DNA from: Archegozetes longisetosus
Lineage: Eukaryota; Arthropoda; Arachnida; Sarcoptiformes; Trhypochthoniidae
Length of the DNA stretch: 64,000 nt
Direction of reading: 5' to 3'
Assembly (NCBI GenBank): GCA_018873245.2
Contig: JAEMBT020000001.1
Coordinates: 17,204,220-17,268,219 of the forward strand
Shown here: positions 18,729 to 30,120 of the stretch, piece after piece
Position numbering within the stretch: position 1 is the first letter of the stretch
How the letters are laid out: every line of letters starts with the position of its first letter
The notes under the pieces: model-generated
What the model was told of the DNA's origin: nothing
Database searches by the model: none
The model's input: only the letters and a program-made list of their open reading frames with translations
Position numbers and translations under genes: made by a program

Positions 18729-19456
18729 TATAAAATAAAAAAAGCATTGTATGCATGAGACTTGTTCTGACATGAAAGTGTTATTTCTAATGTGATCTGA
18801 CACGTAGAGCTTATTTATTTGAATTACTAACTTAAAAGCCTTTCTCTTTCTGGTTTGCAATATTCATGATAAGTTGTCAACGTGTTTTTTCTATTTCTTC
18901 TCTCTTTCCCCTATCTTCAAGAAATTTATCTGAAAATTCAATAATTGCTTACACTAACTCTATTTGGAAAACAATCGATGTTTTGATTCTTGTCGTCAAA
19001 GCTTATCACTTGGAAGACTGCTAACTTCCTTTATTTTGAAACCTTTATTATGTCCTCTTTTGTTAATTTAAGAAACACTTTAATAAAACTTTTTAATAAG
19101 TCTTTGAAGTCGGCTTCATGTTTAAGAATTTTCTAATGAATCTAAACTTTTAGAGTCAAAATGGATTAATAATTAACTAAAAAATTTTATGAATTTTGCT
19201 GAGAAAGTTATAGTTACATAAGGTATAGAGTTTTAGACTGAAAGACTGATGATTGCTAAAAGAAACAATGATTTGATTTTACTGGATTTCACCGGATTCC
19301 CTGAAAAGACAACTAATTAATGAGTAAGGCTACTAAAAAGATATCAAAGTTTAATTTACTTAATACCCTTTTAATTAGTACTGATTTTGTGCTTATGAAG
19401 AAGTAAACGAGTAAAAAATATAAATGCTTTTCACATGCTAACTTCAAATTAGAAAT

Positions 19457-19531
19457 AGAATATTTTATATATCCGTAGTATAGAATATTCTACATATCTA
19501 TAGTACAGAATATTCTATGTATTTATAGCAT
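19457..19531. repeat. 25-bp tandem repeat, three copies
   Basis: Three consecutive units starting AGAATATT(C/T)TA and ending in a TATAGTA/C-type string; slightly diverged. Confidence 0.55.
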
Positions 19532-20896
19532 AAAGATGATTCTTTAAGACACGGAACTTCAAAATAAGCAGACAGATTGGAGAGAAAATTGGTTTCTCAG
19601 CATGTGCATATCTAAGTAGATAACTCTTACAAACCTACATGTTTATTGAACTAACTTCTCATCTAATCTCTACTAAAGATGCTTATTTTGTTGATAAAGA
19701 AATTTAAATTAACCTTTCTGTGAATATTATAGTCCATAGTTAATTTTAAAGGGAATCGATTTCTTTTATAATAGTCTTCAGAGAGTAAGTCTGCGAATTT
19801 GAAGATAATCTTAAGTATCAGTTTATTTACTTTAGAAGTATTCGAGTTCAACTATAACAGTAAATCCAAATTAATCTAAGAGAACTTTTTTCAACTTCAG
19901 TACTAATCCTAGAAAGTATTCGAACTAAACAAGTTCTCTAAATAGGTATAATTGAATATTATCTAATTCTCAGGGATCCTCTTCTCTATTTTTTAATATA
20001 AATTGACAAATATTTGTTATTTTTGCTCGTATATGACTACATTCTTGAGAAAATCTTTCGTCAGATAGAGGAAGAAGCACTGGATTCTTTGAAAATTTTG
20101 GATTATCTACTCTGGAATTTGTGGAAGAATGTGTGACCATTTAAGGAATTTTCATTTAACCAAATGATTATGATCTTGAAAGAATGATATTAAACGAATA
20201 CTTGTGTAAGAATCTGTTAAAATAAATCTGAAGATAAATTTTCTTTTGCTATAAGTATTCATAATCTCTAGTGAGTGACGAATATATGAATGCTTAGCTA
20301 TTGAAGCAGTCGGATTACCATTAAGAGAGTTCACATGATGTATACTTGAGTTTATGCTCCACTTCATAAATAATATAATCTTTGCATAGTTAAGGAAATA
20401 GATTTTGATTTACTCCTTATATCAATTTATTCTTAGCAAATTTTATCTGCATTTTCTCTAAAATTCAGATATCGCTCAATTATCATGCAAGACATTCAGT
20501 GAAGTTATGTCACGACTTGTAGTTCGAAGCTTCGAGTACTCGTTACGTACTAGCAAAAAATCAATTTTCATTTCTATTCATTCTGATCGACTGCTACAAG
20601 CCATTAAGACAGTGAATTTGTGTTCGTTTTGACTACCAGTCGGTACATGGCGGTCTTTGGGTTGGATCTGGTCCTCTCAGATCTCTCGAAATATGATTAA
20701 TAAGCAATTTTATATGAAAATACCAGAACTGGAAAATACCTACTGAGAAAGCTTTTCTTGAAGCATAAGCTCTAAGATATTTCATAAGTATATTTTATTG
20801 ATACTCGAATATATCCAAATGAAAATTGCTTCATATTTCTAGCAATTTTCTACCAGTTAGCCAGCAAGCATAGAATCTGGTTGGCACGAAGTGATA

Positions 20897-20924
20897 GGTT
20901 GTCAATAACTGGTTTAGACTATTG
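20897..20924 (-). repeat. solo fragment resembling the Merlin terminal repeat
   Basis: GGTTGTCAATAACTGGTTTA closely matches the reverse complement of the left end of the Merlin element at 3029. No transposase nearby; probably a remnant of another copy. Confidence 0.45.
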
Positions 20925-21661
20925 AAGATAGGATTATTTATTATTGTCGTTTAATCAAGTTCAATAGAGGTATTATGCAAGCTTAAAACTTGAATACTAT
21001 TTCTATTTCACTCTGTAGACCAGCACGAAATCAGTTCTTTTTAATTCTAGGACTGAATATATTATACTTGAAAACCAGGACTTCATATGATTGAACAGTA
21101 CATCAACTTTTAAAATATTCCACTTGTTTAAAGAGTAAAATTGATTTGTAAAGGATTTAGTTGTAGGAAAATTGAATGTTAACTAAACCCGAAAATCGAT
21201 TAGAAATGAGATGAGATACGCCTGGAAACGATGTACTGGTGTCTAAGTTAGCAGAAAAGATAATCTCTTGTCAAATAGAGAGATAATATGAAAGCAGTGA
21301 TACTCGAATTAAATCGGTTTTATCTTCAACTGTAAGAATACGATCATTAAATTCTCTCAATTGCAATACTACTTATGTCTCTAACTTTAGTGTTGAATTT
21401 AAATTCTGTAAAACAATTAATCGACTCCAGAGTTGAGTTAAAGCTCTTTCCGACTTCTAGATAACTGAAAATCTTAGAAAAATAAATAACAAAATTCACA
21501 CTTAACTCAATCAAATTATAAGTTATATGATTGAAAATATAATAAATTCATATATAATAGTGTTGATAAAAGTTCAAACTTCTATGAATTTTGATGACAG
21601 TATTTAAATAAAGTTTCATTCATCAGATGCAGATAAAGTCTAAAATAGCATCAAATCTTAC

Positions 21662-21765
21662 CTTTGAGGGAGACTTTCAGCAAGACTTGTACTGAGAAGA
21701 GTTAGAGAACAAACAAGAAGCACATTTACAATTATAAGAAATACATTTCTGGAGGTGTGAGACAT
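21662..21765 (-). CDS. signal-peptide exon of an unidentified secreted peptide (partial)
   Basis: The ATG at 21765 is followed by 34 codons forming a classical secretion signal (MSHTSRNVFLIIVNVLLVCS, then a Leu/Ser-rich stretch ending SLAES), and the frame runs straight into a strong donor (CTCAAAG|GTAAGA) in phase 2. Later exons should lie downstream on the minus strand; I found none with confidence. It starts only 19 bases after the stop of the small membrane ORF at 21785-22021. A secreted peptide such as a neuropeptide precursor is possible but not shown. Confidence 0.4.
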
Positions 21766-21784
21766 AGTTATAACAAAAGAGAAA

Positions 21785-22021
21785 TCAAACTTGAATATCA
21801 TTTCTATTATTAGCACTGTTATTAGAATTGCTGGTATAGTCACTATTGCTATAATGGTTTGCTTTTCTTCTACCACAACAGCAAATAACACATGCAATTA
21901 TAATGCAAACAATTACCACGTAAAATATAATCACTGCCAATAGACTAACTGCTACACCTTTCTGTTGTTGGTCATTGTTGTTGTTACTTGTGTATTGTGT
22001 TGTGTTGTAATACATCTCCAT
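21785..22021 (-). CDS. small Asn-rich single-TM protein (78 aa), unrecognised
   Basis: The ATG at 22021 opens a frame with a polar Asn/Gln-rich N-terminus, one hydrophobic helix (about residues 23-47) ending in Cys-Cys-Cys-Gly-Arg-Arg-Lys, and an Asn/Ser-rich tail to a stop at 21785. The layout parallels the ORF at 17553-17753 (helix followed by three Cys and basic residues), which may mean related proteins or just convergence. A 10-bp minisatellite lies directly upstream, and a signal-peptide exon begins 19 bases downstream. Confidence 0.4.
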   Translation of the reverse strand: MEMYYNTTQYTSNNNNDQQQKGVAVSLLAVIIFYVVIVCIIIACVICCCGRRKANHYSNSDYTSNSNNSANNRNDIQV

Positions 22022-22040
22022 TTTTCACTTTCAGCACCTT

Positions 22041-22180
22041 TTTTAGTTTTATTAAGTTTTATAAATTTTTATTAACTTTTATTAACTTTTATCAACTTTT
22101 ATCAACTTTTATCAACTCTTATCAACTCTTATCAACTCTTATCAACTCTTATCAACTTTTACTAATTCTTATTGAATTTT
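22041..22180. repeat. 10-bp minisatellite (unit ATCAACTTTT / ATCAACTCTT)
   Basis: About 14 consecutive 10-base units, best preserved at 22091-22160, with sequence drift to ATTAACTTTT and ACTAATTCTT at the edges. It sits immediately upstream of the small minus-strand membrane ORF, in its presumed 5' UTR or promoter. Confidence 0.85.
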
Positions 22181-22745
22181 TAACTCCAATTAACTCAAAC
22201 TTGAGTGAAGAGATAGTGAGAAACTCAAGTCAGAAATATAGGTTGTGTTCTGTGAGTGTTTGTCTTATTTATTATATCTTCAGAGCAGTTTCATTAGTTA
22301 AAGAGATGTGCAAAAGCCCATTCTTCTAGTGTGAGCATTGTATCACTTTTTCTTCTGTATTACCGCTTCTTTTCCATCGCGAATAAGAAGTTTGATCCTC
22401 AAGAGGTCTCTCAATAATTTTTGCAATTTATTTGCAACTCAATCATTTGGGTAACCAGAAATTGTAGGTTCACTTTGACAAATGCCCAACTTTGGAATCA
22501 CATCCTTATATATTTTCAATTTGAAATTTATAACTCTATCCTTTAAAATATTTGGTCTAATCATCTAAACTATTCCAGTTTTAATGGCTTTTAGCTCAAT
22601 TTGTGGAAACATTCAATCGATACTCCCTTTGAGTTTATGCTTCAATTATTTATGCTATTACTGGCTATAAAAATAAAAATATTTCTCTATTTTAAATATG
22701 TTGGTTATTAGAAATGACAATTTTCTTAAAAAATTTAGCTACTTC

Positions 22746-22858
22746 TACACTCAAAAACTTAATAATCGTTGATAGCAACCAAAAGTGATGCGTTGCGATG
22801 GCGTGCTTTCTATCAGATGATAATATCTTCAGATATTAACAAACTTACAGAATATTCA
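22746..22858 (-). repeat. dispersed repeat, copy 2
   Basis: Inverted relative to the copy at 13389-13495 and sharing TTAATATCTGAAGATATTAT and TTTTTGAGTGT. Weaker similarity continues to about 22900. Confidence 0.6.
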
Positions 22859-23355
22859 ATGTGATAATCAAAGTAAGTAACAAATAAAATTTGGAAGCAA
22901 ATTAATGCACATGACAGTGAAGCTGACACAACAAGGGTTAGTTTGTTGTTACTATCGCGAATTATTAAGTTTGCAAGTGTATATAAAGTAAATTGGGAAT
23001 GTTGTTTATATAAAAGATGTTTGAAGTATATAGTTTTGTTGAGAGTTGATTATATTTACATTATATTAGATTCTGCTAGCATTAAATTTGATTGATGCCA
23101 TTCATAAGATATAGTTATATAGTATTAGTAATAATAATAATCGAAAGCTTGTATGAAAACTAAAGATTACAATAATACTTACATTTAAACGAACACAATT
23201 TCTCATATTTCAGTAGACATACCATTAAATAGTAGACATACATGTATGCAATTATTCACCATTACCTCATATATTGCTAACAAACAAATTTATTATGCTT
23301 TTGATTCGTGATGACAAAAGTTGCATTTCTAAATGATAATTCACGTTAAATTACC

Positions 23356-23413
23356 AGAATATGAACATGAATATGAACATGAATATAAACATGAATATAA
23401 ATATGAACAGAAG
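23356..23413. repeat. 12-bp minisatellite (unit GAACATGAATAT)
   Basis: About five successive units with single-base variants (GAACATGAATAT, AAACATGAATAT). Confidence 0.7.
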
Positions 23414-26358
23414 TAAAGATAAATGAAACTTAAAACATATGCAAATATCTAAATAATAGATTAATTAAGTGTTTGGTATGTTTGTTGATTAGTAAAATAA
23501 CTAAATAATTAACATTTGCCTCATATAAAGTTGTCTTTAAAAGAGATGCGAGCACGAAGACTGCTTGTCTGCTACTGAACGCAATCCAAGTGCAGTTCTG
23601 TTCACTATCTTTTTGCCAATGCGTACCAATTTTTCACATTCAATAGACTCTGCGTTAGATCCATATTCCACAAGATACGAATTTGATTATTGTAACAGTT
23701 ATCGCAACCACGAAACATGTATTTAGCTGAAAACATAATTAATTTGATTTTCAATTAGCTATAATGATAAAATTTCAATTATACCTTTTAGGTGAAACAA
23801 TTTATTTTCATCAGTTCTGCCTATCAAACTTTGATAGAGCCGATACTGTAGTTCATCTAATTCTGGTTTATTCTAGTATAACAATTTAGTTTCTCGAAAT
23901 ATTAATTCTATAGAATTTGTTCATTATAATCTCAAGTGTAATCAAAAGCGTCACTTATTCAAGCTTTCAAACAAGACGTAAAAGTTTAGTGCATTATGTC
24001 ATAGCAGGCTATATAGTAGAGGATCAGATCTTAAATTTACACATCAACTATCCATATGATCTCTCAACAAATTTAATTATTCAACTCAAAATTTTTCTTT
24101 TTCAGTTTTTAGTCAATTAGATCACTTGGAAATTGAAGATTTTAAAACTTGAAAATTAAAATTGAAAATTAAAATTAAAATTAAAAATTGAAATTTAAAA
24201 AATTGGAAACTTAAAATATATCAGAAGTTAAATGCTGAATTTGAGAACTACTGAAAATAGTTTACTTTTCAATTTGCTTTTAAAGAAAATCTATTACCAA
24301 TCTATTTGATTAAACTTTTGTATTTTATTTTTTATGAAGTGCCTCAGGACTTTCTTTTTGATAACGCTTAGTACATTCAATTTATTCAACTTTACGTCTC
24401 AATTCTGTATTTTGTGTTCCTATTCTTCAAAGAGAAGCCTCAAGTATGACTGGTTTTTCAAAAGCAACCGTTATTTGCGAAAAATTTCAGTTGCCAAATC
24501 AAAAATGTATGAAACCTAGATCAATTGAAGACAATTTTATAATAGAAATCAGGTTAGGTTTCGATTGTGAAAGAAACCTTGTTCCAACAATTGTGCGACA
24601 ACTGCAAAAATCAATTTCATGTTTTGTTTTGATCATTTCTCAAGACTTGGAGTTGACTGAATTTCAAATTAAAAAAGCAACTGCTTGTTATAAATTGAGT
24701 TCATTTCTTCATTGTTCTAGTAAACGAGTTTTATTTATTAAATATTCAAAATCAGTCTACTATTTAGTCCTCAACCAAAACACATATCGTCGGCTTAATG
24801 TTTTAAAGTGTTATCTATAAATACGATATTAGTTAGAGGTAGCATTTAATAATACTAACCCGACCATATATAGATATTGTTTTAGTAATTTAGTCTAAAT
24901 TCGAGTCAACCTTTATATTCAATTCCTTTATATTCAATTTAAAGCTTTGCACATTTGCCATAACATATTGGTTTAGTCAATAGCATAGCCATCACTTCAA
25001 TAAATTATTAGGTCACTTGAAAGATAGCTTCATAACACCAGTACTAAATTTGCCTTATTATGCCCTTATTTGGTCAGGTTAGTTCTATCGTGTGCTATCT
25101 CTACTCTTCTTTCAATTTGAGTTTGCACTTTATAGCACTCATCCTTCAATATGTCAATTATTGCTTTCTTACGACTTTAATAAAAAGCTCATCACTTTAT
25201 TTATTCATAATTTTAGCATCAATTTAATATCACAACAATAGATCAGCGAATGTTATCCAACTATTTGATGAATGAAAAGAGGAGTTTTCATACTTTTTCA
25301 ATCAACTACTAAATGCTCTTCCCTTTCGGCGAGTTTGGAACCAAAGTCTTTCTCATATCCGAGTCTATTCTCAAAATAATTGAGATTTTGCTGTCAGAAT
25401 AATTCTATTTTATTAAAACCGAAGAAGTGATTTATCTGAAAAATGAGTGAAAAAATATGATCTAGCTTGAAATCTGAAAGATCTACTATTATTGGTTAAA
25501 CTTTATTTAGATGGCAAGCGAAGCACTCTTATTAAGACTCGAAAGTACTCAATCAAAATATTGAAACCGTTGACGACACTTTTTAATAAGTATGAAGTGC
25601 ATTACTAGTACCTTATGCCATGACTGACAACCAGAAAGCTAATAGTCTCATATGTTTTATAGTTTATTTTATGGCAAACAGATCCTATTGTTTATAATTA
25701 TTATTTATTGAATGTGTCATATATTCTAAGTGTTGTGTTTCTTCAAAAGCACTGTTTTGATCGTTGTTTTCATTGATGAGCAGTAGAGGTATATTGTTAT
25801 GAGAACCGACATGCGAGCTAAGACCCTAAACAATTATCTTTTATATAATAGACAAATTTATTATTGGAAAAGCTTTTATTTGATAACACATGTAATTTAT
25901 TATATAAAATAAGTTGATATCATATGATATAAAGAGATTTTTATATAATATCGTCTACAATTTATTGGTAGTTTTCCACACTAAGTCAAATCTAATCTCA
26001 ATAGAAGCAATCAAGTTCACAGTTGGAATAGTAGTCCAAAAGTTTGAGCATTAGTTTAGAATAGAACAATTGATAGCATATAGCATATATTCGTAATTTT
26101 AGCTATTTTTCTGAATCATTTAATCTGGATCTCCTAGTGGCATTGATATACATTTTAAAATTGTTTTAAAGTAATCTTACAAAACAGAACTAGTATTCTC
26201 ATGAAATAAATGACACACGCCTGCGATAAGAAAACTATTATATTGTCAAAAACAGATATGAGATAAATTTAGAAAAAATAAAAATTCATTTTCTCTAAGA
26301 ATGTAATATCTTATCTCAATTGAAGAAAAAGTAAATCAACTTATATTCAATTGTAATT

Positions 26359-27698
26359 ATGGATTGGCTCAAAATTTATTTATTAAGCTTTCTGTTTGTT
26401 ATACAAAGTGTTACATCAATTGAAATACCAAAGTCAGCAAATATTAGTCAATCAGGTGCCTGGTGTTGGTTTGCAGATCCACGTGCTGTTCATTACAAGA
26501 ATAAAACATATGTTGGATTTATAGATACTTATGGTAACATTACAGTTGCGAGTTATGATCATAACGATCATAAACTGGTCACCACAACTTTAAAACACCA
26601 TATGAAAAAAGACGATCACAGCAACCCTAGTATTCATATCAGACCTGATGAACATATTTTAATCTTCTGGTCAGGTCATGCTGGACCTATCATGTATTAT
26701 CGCAGATCTGTTCATCCTCTTGATATCAGTGAGTGGGGTCCCGAAGAGAAAATACCAACAAATTCAAAGGGTAGCCATGGATTCACTTATCCAAATCCTG
26801 TTACTCTATCGGAAGAAAACAATGACTTATATCTCTTTTGGCGCGGAGGAAACTTCAACCCTAACTGGTCTAAATTGGATAATGTAAAGAAGACATGGAC
26901 TGAAGAGAAAACACTGGTTTATGTGCCTGGAGAGAGACCCTATATCAAAATTCGCGGTAATGATAAGGACACTATTCATTTCGCCTTCACGGAAGCACAT
27001 CCTCATAGAATGGTAAATACAAATTTTTAGAATAGAGCTACACAAATTCATTTTAGACGATAGTTTGTATAAAGTTAATGACAATCATCTATTCAAAGGT
27101 GACATCAATTTTTCATATGTATTATCGATCGGGAAATCTTTATCACACAAACGGTACATTAATTGGACCAATGGGTACAGAAATAGCTCCAAAACAAGCG
27201 ACACTCATATATAACGCAAACGTGACCGGAATCAGAGCCTGGACCCACGATTTGGCACTCGATCCTATGACAGGACATCCTGTCATAACATTCGCAACCA
27301 TTTTCAATGAGTCATACTATCGATACCATTATGCACGATGGAATGGAAGTGAATGGTACGATCACGATCTTGTATACGCCGGCGGAAGTTTTTGTGAGGA
27401 TGGCTCACAGCCTGAATATTCAGGTGGTATTACATTAGATCCTGACGACCCGAATGTTGTCCATTTATCACGTGATGTAGAGAATAATAATATATTAGAA
27501 ATCGAGAGGTGGACCACAAAAGACGGAGGACATAACTAGTCGATTCAAAAGATCACTGAGGGGTCTCATGAGCAAAATGTCAGACCATATTCTCCTCGAG
27601 GTCTTGAATCCGACGGAACGATGTCTGTTGTATGGATGGCCGGAAAATATCCTTCTTATACAAAATTTGAGACTAGAATTAAATATTTGTTATTATAA
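26359..27698 (+). pseudogene. secreted BNR_4-type protein, copy 1, with a nonsense codon
   Basis: Paralogue of the gene at 28221, with the same two exons: 26359-27012 and 27099-27698. Signal peptide (LLSFLFVIQSVTS) then the BNR-repeat family region starting GAWCWFADPRAVHY. At 27537-27539 TAG replaces the Trp codon (TGG) of the sister copy, after which the frame stays open and alignable to a natural stop at 27698. It would yield a protein about 53 residues short. The rest of the frame is intact and substitutions relative to the sister are few, so the stop is recent or polymorphic, or the shorter protein may still be made. Confidence 0.75.
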
Positions 27699-28220
27699 AT
27701 GGCTGGAAATAGATGCATGATTTTGACTGAAATAATTCGGTTTTAGTTTTTGTGTTTTTCCGTAAATATTTCTATGACTATAATGGAGATATGTTTTTCG
27801 TATTTGAATATCAAATGGTTCACTAAAACTATATGAACCATTTACCGAAAATTATACCGAAAATTAAACTCCAATAATAGAAATCGACCCACTAGTAAAA
27901 CATGTAATTAAGAGAATTTAGTGTCAAATCTAATCATAGTCTTATGGGGTTTTAATTTATAATTTAGATTTGAACTTATGACAACACATTGGGTCTATTC
28001 ATAGTGCTATCCAACCAACAATTGTTTGTATCTTTAATTCCAAATCTTATGTTCTCATGAAATAAGTTACATATGTCTACGATAATTATTACGACAGAAC
28101 CTAGAATTGAGATAAGTTAGAAAAGTTTTTTTCTATACTATATAAAAAAACTCTATTCTCACTGAAAATCATTATAAAGCAGTTTTAGATCAAGTTATAG
28201 TCAACAGAAAACAATTGACT
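27699..28220. other. spacer between the two BNR_4 copies
   Basis: 522 bases of diverged AT-rich sequence; the duplication similarity is confined mainly to the coding exons and a short upstream part. Confidence 0.5.
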
Positions 28221-29606
28221 ATGGATTGGTTCAAAATTTGTTTATTAAGCTTTTTGTTTGTTATACAAAATGTTACATCAATTGAAATACCAAAGTCAGC
28301 AAATATTAGTCAATCAGGTGCCTGGTGTTGGTTTGCAGATCCACGTGCTGTTCATTACAAGAATAAAACATATGTTGGATTTATAGATACTTATGGTAAC
28401 ATTACAGTTGCGAGTTATGATCATAACGATCATAAACTGGTCACCACAACTTTAAAGCAACATATGATAAAAGACGATCACAGCAACCCTAGTATTCATA
28501 TCAGACCTGATGAACATATTTTAATCTTCTGGTCAGGTCATGCTGGACCTATCATGTATTATCGCAGATCTGTTCATCCTCTTGATATCAGTGAGTGGGG
28601 TCCCGAAGAGAAAATACCAACAAACTCAGAGGGCAAGTATGGATTCACTTATCCAAATCCTGTTACTCTATCGAAAGAAAACGACGACCTGTATCTATTC
28701 TGGCGCGGAGGAAACTTCAACCCCAATTGGTCTAAATTGGATAATGTAAAGAAGACATGGACAAAAGAGAAAACACTGGTTAGTGTTCCAGGACAGAGAC
28801 CTTATATCAAAATTCGTGGCAATGACAAGGACACTATTCATTTTGCTTTCACAGAAGCACATCCTAGAAATATGGTAAACATGTTCACAATTTCTAATCA
28901 TGAATTTCTCTTTCCTATGGAGAATATAGTGATTAATTGCTCAAATATATGCATATTCTCTGCGAGTTTTGTAATTTCTATAACGTTAATGATATTCATC
29001 TATTCAAAGGTGACATCAATTTTTCATATGTATTATCGATCGGGAAATCTTTATCACACAAACGGTACATTAATTGGACCAATGGGTACAGAAATAGCTC
29101 CAAAACAGGCGACACTCATATATAACGCAAACGTGACTGGAATCAGAGCCTGGACCCACGATTTGGCACTCGATCCTGTGACAGGACATCCTGTCATAAC
29201 ATTCGCAACCATTTTCAACATATCATACCATCGATATCATTATGCACGATGGAATGGAAGTGAATGGTACGATCACGATCTTGTATATGCCGGTGGAACT
29301 ATTTCTGAAGATCCGTCAGAACCTCACTATTCAGCAGGCATTACATTAGATCCTGACAACCCAAATGTTGTCCACTTAGCGCGAGATGTAGAGAATAATA
29401 ATATTATGGAAATCGAGAGATGGACCACAAAAGATGAAGGACACAACTGGACGATTCAAAAGATTACCGAAGGGTCTCATGAGCAAAATGTCAGACCATA
29501 TTCTCCTCGAGGCCTTGAATCGAATGGAACGATGTCTGTTGTATGGATGACTGGAAAGTATCCTTCTTATACAAAATTTGAGACTAGAATCAAATATTTG
29601 GTTTAA
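28221..29606 (+). CDS. secreted BNR_4-type (BNR repeat-containing) protein, copy 2, intact
   Basis: Exons 28221-28874 and 29010-29606 (both phase 0) give 416 residues. The intron (135 bases) happens to be a multiple of three without a stop, so the frame also reads through it; comparison with copy 1, whose 86-base intron has a stop, shows it is an intron. Residues 1-20 are a signal peptide. The body has the family start GAWCWFADPRAVHY, then repeated beta-propeller-like strands with Asp-box-like loops (WTHDLALDPVTGHPVI, AGITLDPDNPNVVHLARD) and several N-glycosylation sequons. The BNR_4 family is mainly bacterial and fungal; relatives act on polysaccharides (some are lyases). Substrate here unknown; a secreted digestive role is an inference. 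Confidence 0.8.
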   Translation: MDWFKICLLSFLFVIQNVTSIEIPKSANISQSGAWCWFADPRAVHYKNKTYVGFIDTYGNITVASYDHNDHKLVTTTLKQHMIKDDHSNPSIHIRPDEHILIFWSGHAGPIMYYRRSVHPLDISEWGPEEKIPTNSEGKYGFTYPNPVTLSKENDDLYLFWRGGNFNPNWSKLDNVKKTWTKEKTLVSVPGQRPYIKIRGNDKDTIHFAFTEAHPRNMVNMFTISNHEFLFPMENIVINCSNICIFSASFVISITLMIFIYSKVTSIFHMYYRSGNLYHTNGTLIGPMGTEIAPKQATLIYNANVTGIRAWTHDLALDPVTGHPVITFATIFNISYHRYHYARWNGSEWYDHDLVYAGGTISEDPSEPHYSAGITLDPDNPNVVHLARDVENNNIMEIERWTTKDEGHNWTIQKITEGSHEQNVRPYSPRGLESNGTMSVVWMTGKYPSYTKFETRIKYLV

Positions 29607-30120
29607 TTAATTTTGAGAGAAAAAATTAATATAGATCTAAATTATTCAACTCTCAGAGCAGTCTTGTAAACGTCTAACTCGATTAAAAAAATAAAGCTAA
29701 CGAAGTCATCTCAAGAGATGAAACTTGAATAAATAAAACAAAATAGTAGATACCTATGCAAACATTAAGGCCTAATTAGGGTTTTGAATAACTAATGAGA
29801 AAGTGAAACATTGATTATTCATTCAAACCTCAGTTAATCAAATTAGGAGAAAGTTAGTCTTACCTTTAGCTCAACGTTAAGTTATAAAAATCTTTTTGCT
29901 AATTTGATTAACTACTACTTTTTCTATCAGCTTATACTGATTAAAGTATTAAGTCGTCCATTTAATCCTTATTTAGATAATAGTGTCCTATAGCTTAACC
30001 TATAGTTTGTTTGTATAGTTACCGGTATTTTGTTTGTTATTCTGTCTGATCAAACAATTAATCTCTCTTATGATGAAACATAGCTAAACAATACACTAAA
30101 TATTGCGATCGACTTCAAAA
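29607..30120. other. intergenic, 3' ends of convergent genes
   Basis: AT-rich; no ORF or repeat of note. Confidence 0.5.

Larger units (their letters stand above)
17754..21661. other. gene-poor AT-rich interval
   Basis: No gene with family support in nearly 4 kb. It holds a pogo-like MITE (18558-18728), a short minisatellite (19457-19531) and a Merlin-end-like fragment (20897-20924). It may contain downstream exons of the signal-peptide ORF at 21662-21765, which I could not identify. Confidence 0.45.
22181..26358. other. gene-poor AT-rich interval
   Basis: Contains a dispersed repeat (22746-22858), a 12-bp minisatellite (23356-23413) and low-complexity AAAATT runs around 24140-24210. A frame at 24446-24820 is open for 124 codons but is not recognised, and I do not call it. 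No RNA gene seen. Confidence 0.45.

Noticed and set aside
20517..20560. GTTCGAAGCTTCGAG string suggestive of a tRNA T-arm
   Set aside because: It is a short palindrome; no acceptor stem or anticodon arm fits around it.
22041..23413. Tandem repeats considered as a CRISPR-like array
   Set aside because: Units are 10-12 bases with no unique spacers, in a eukaryotic context; simple minisatellites.
24334..24820. Two overlapping plus-strand ORFs, one 124 codons
   Set aside because: Parts read like protein but no family recognised, and frames shift without splice sites; left uncalled.
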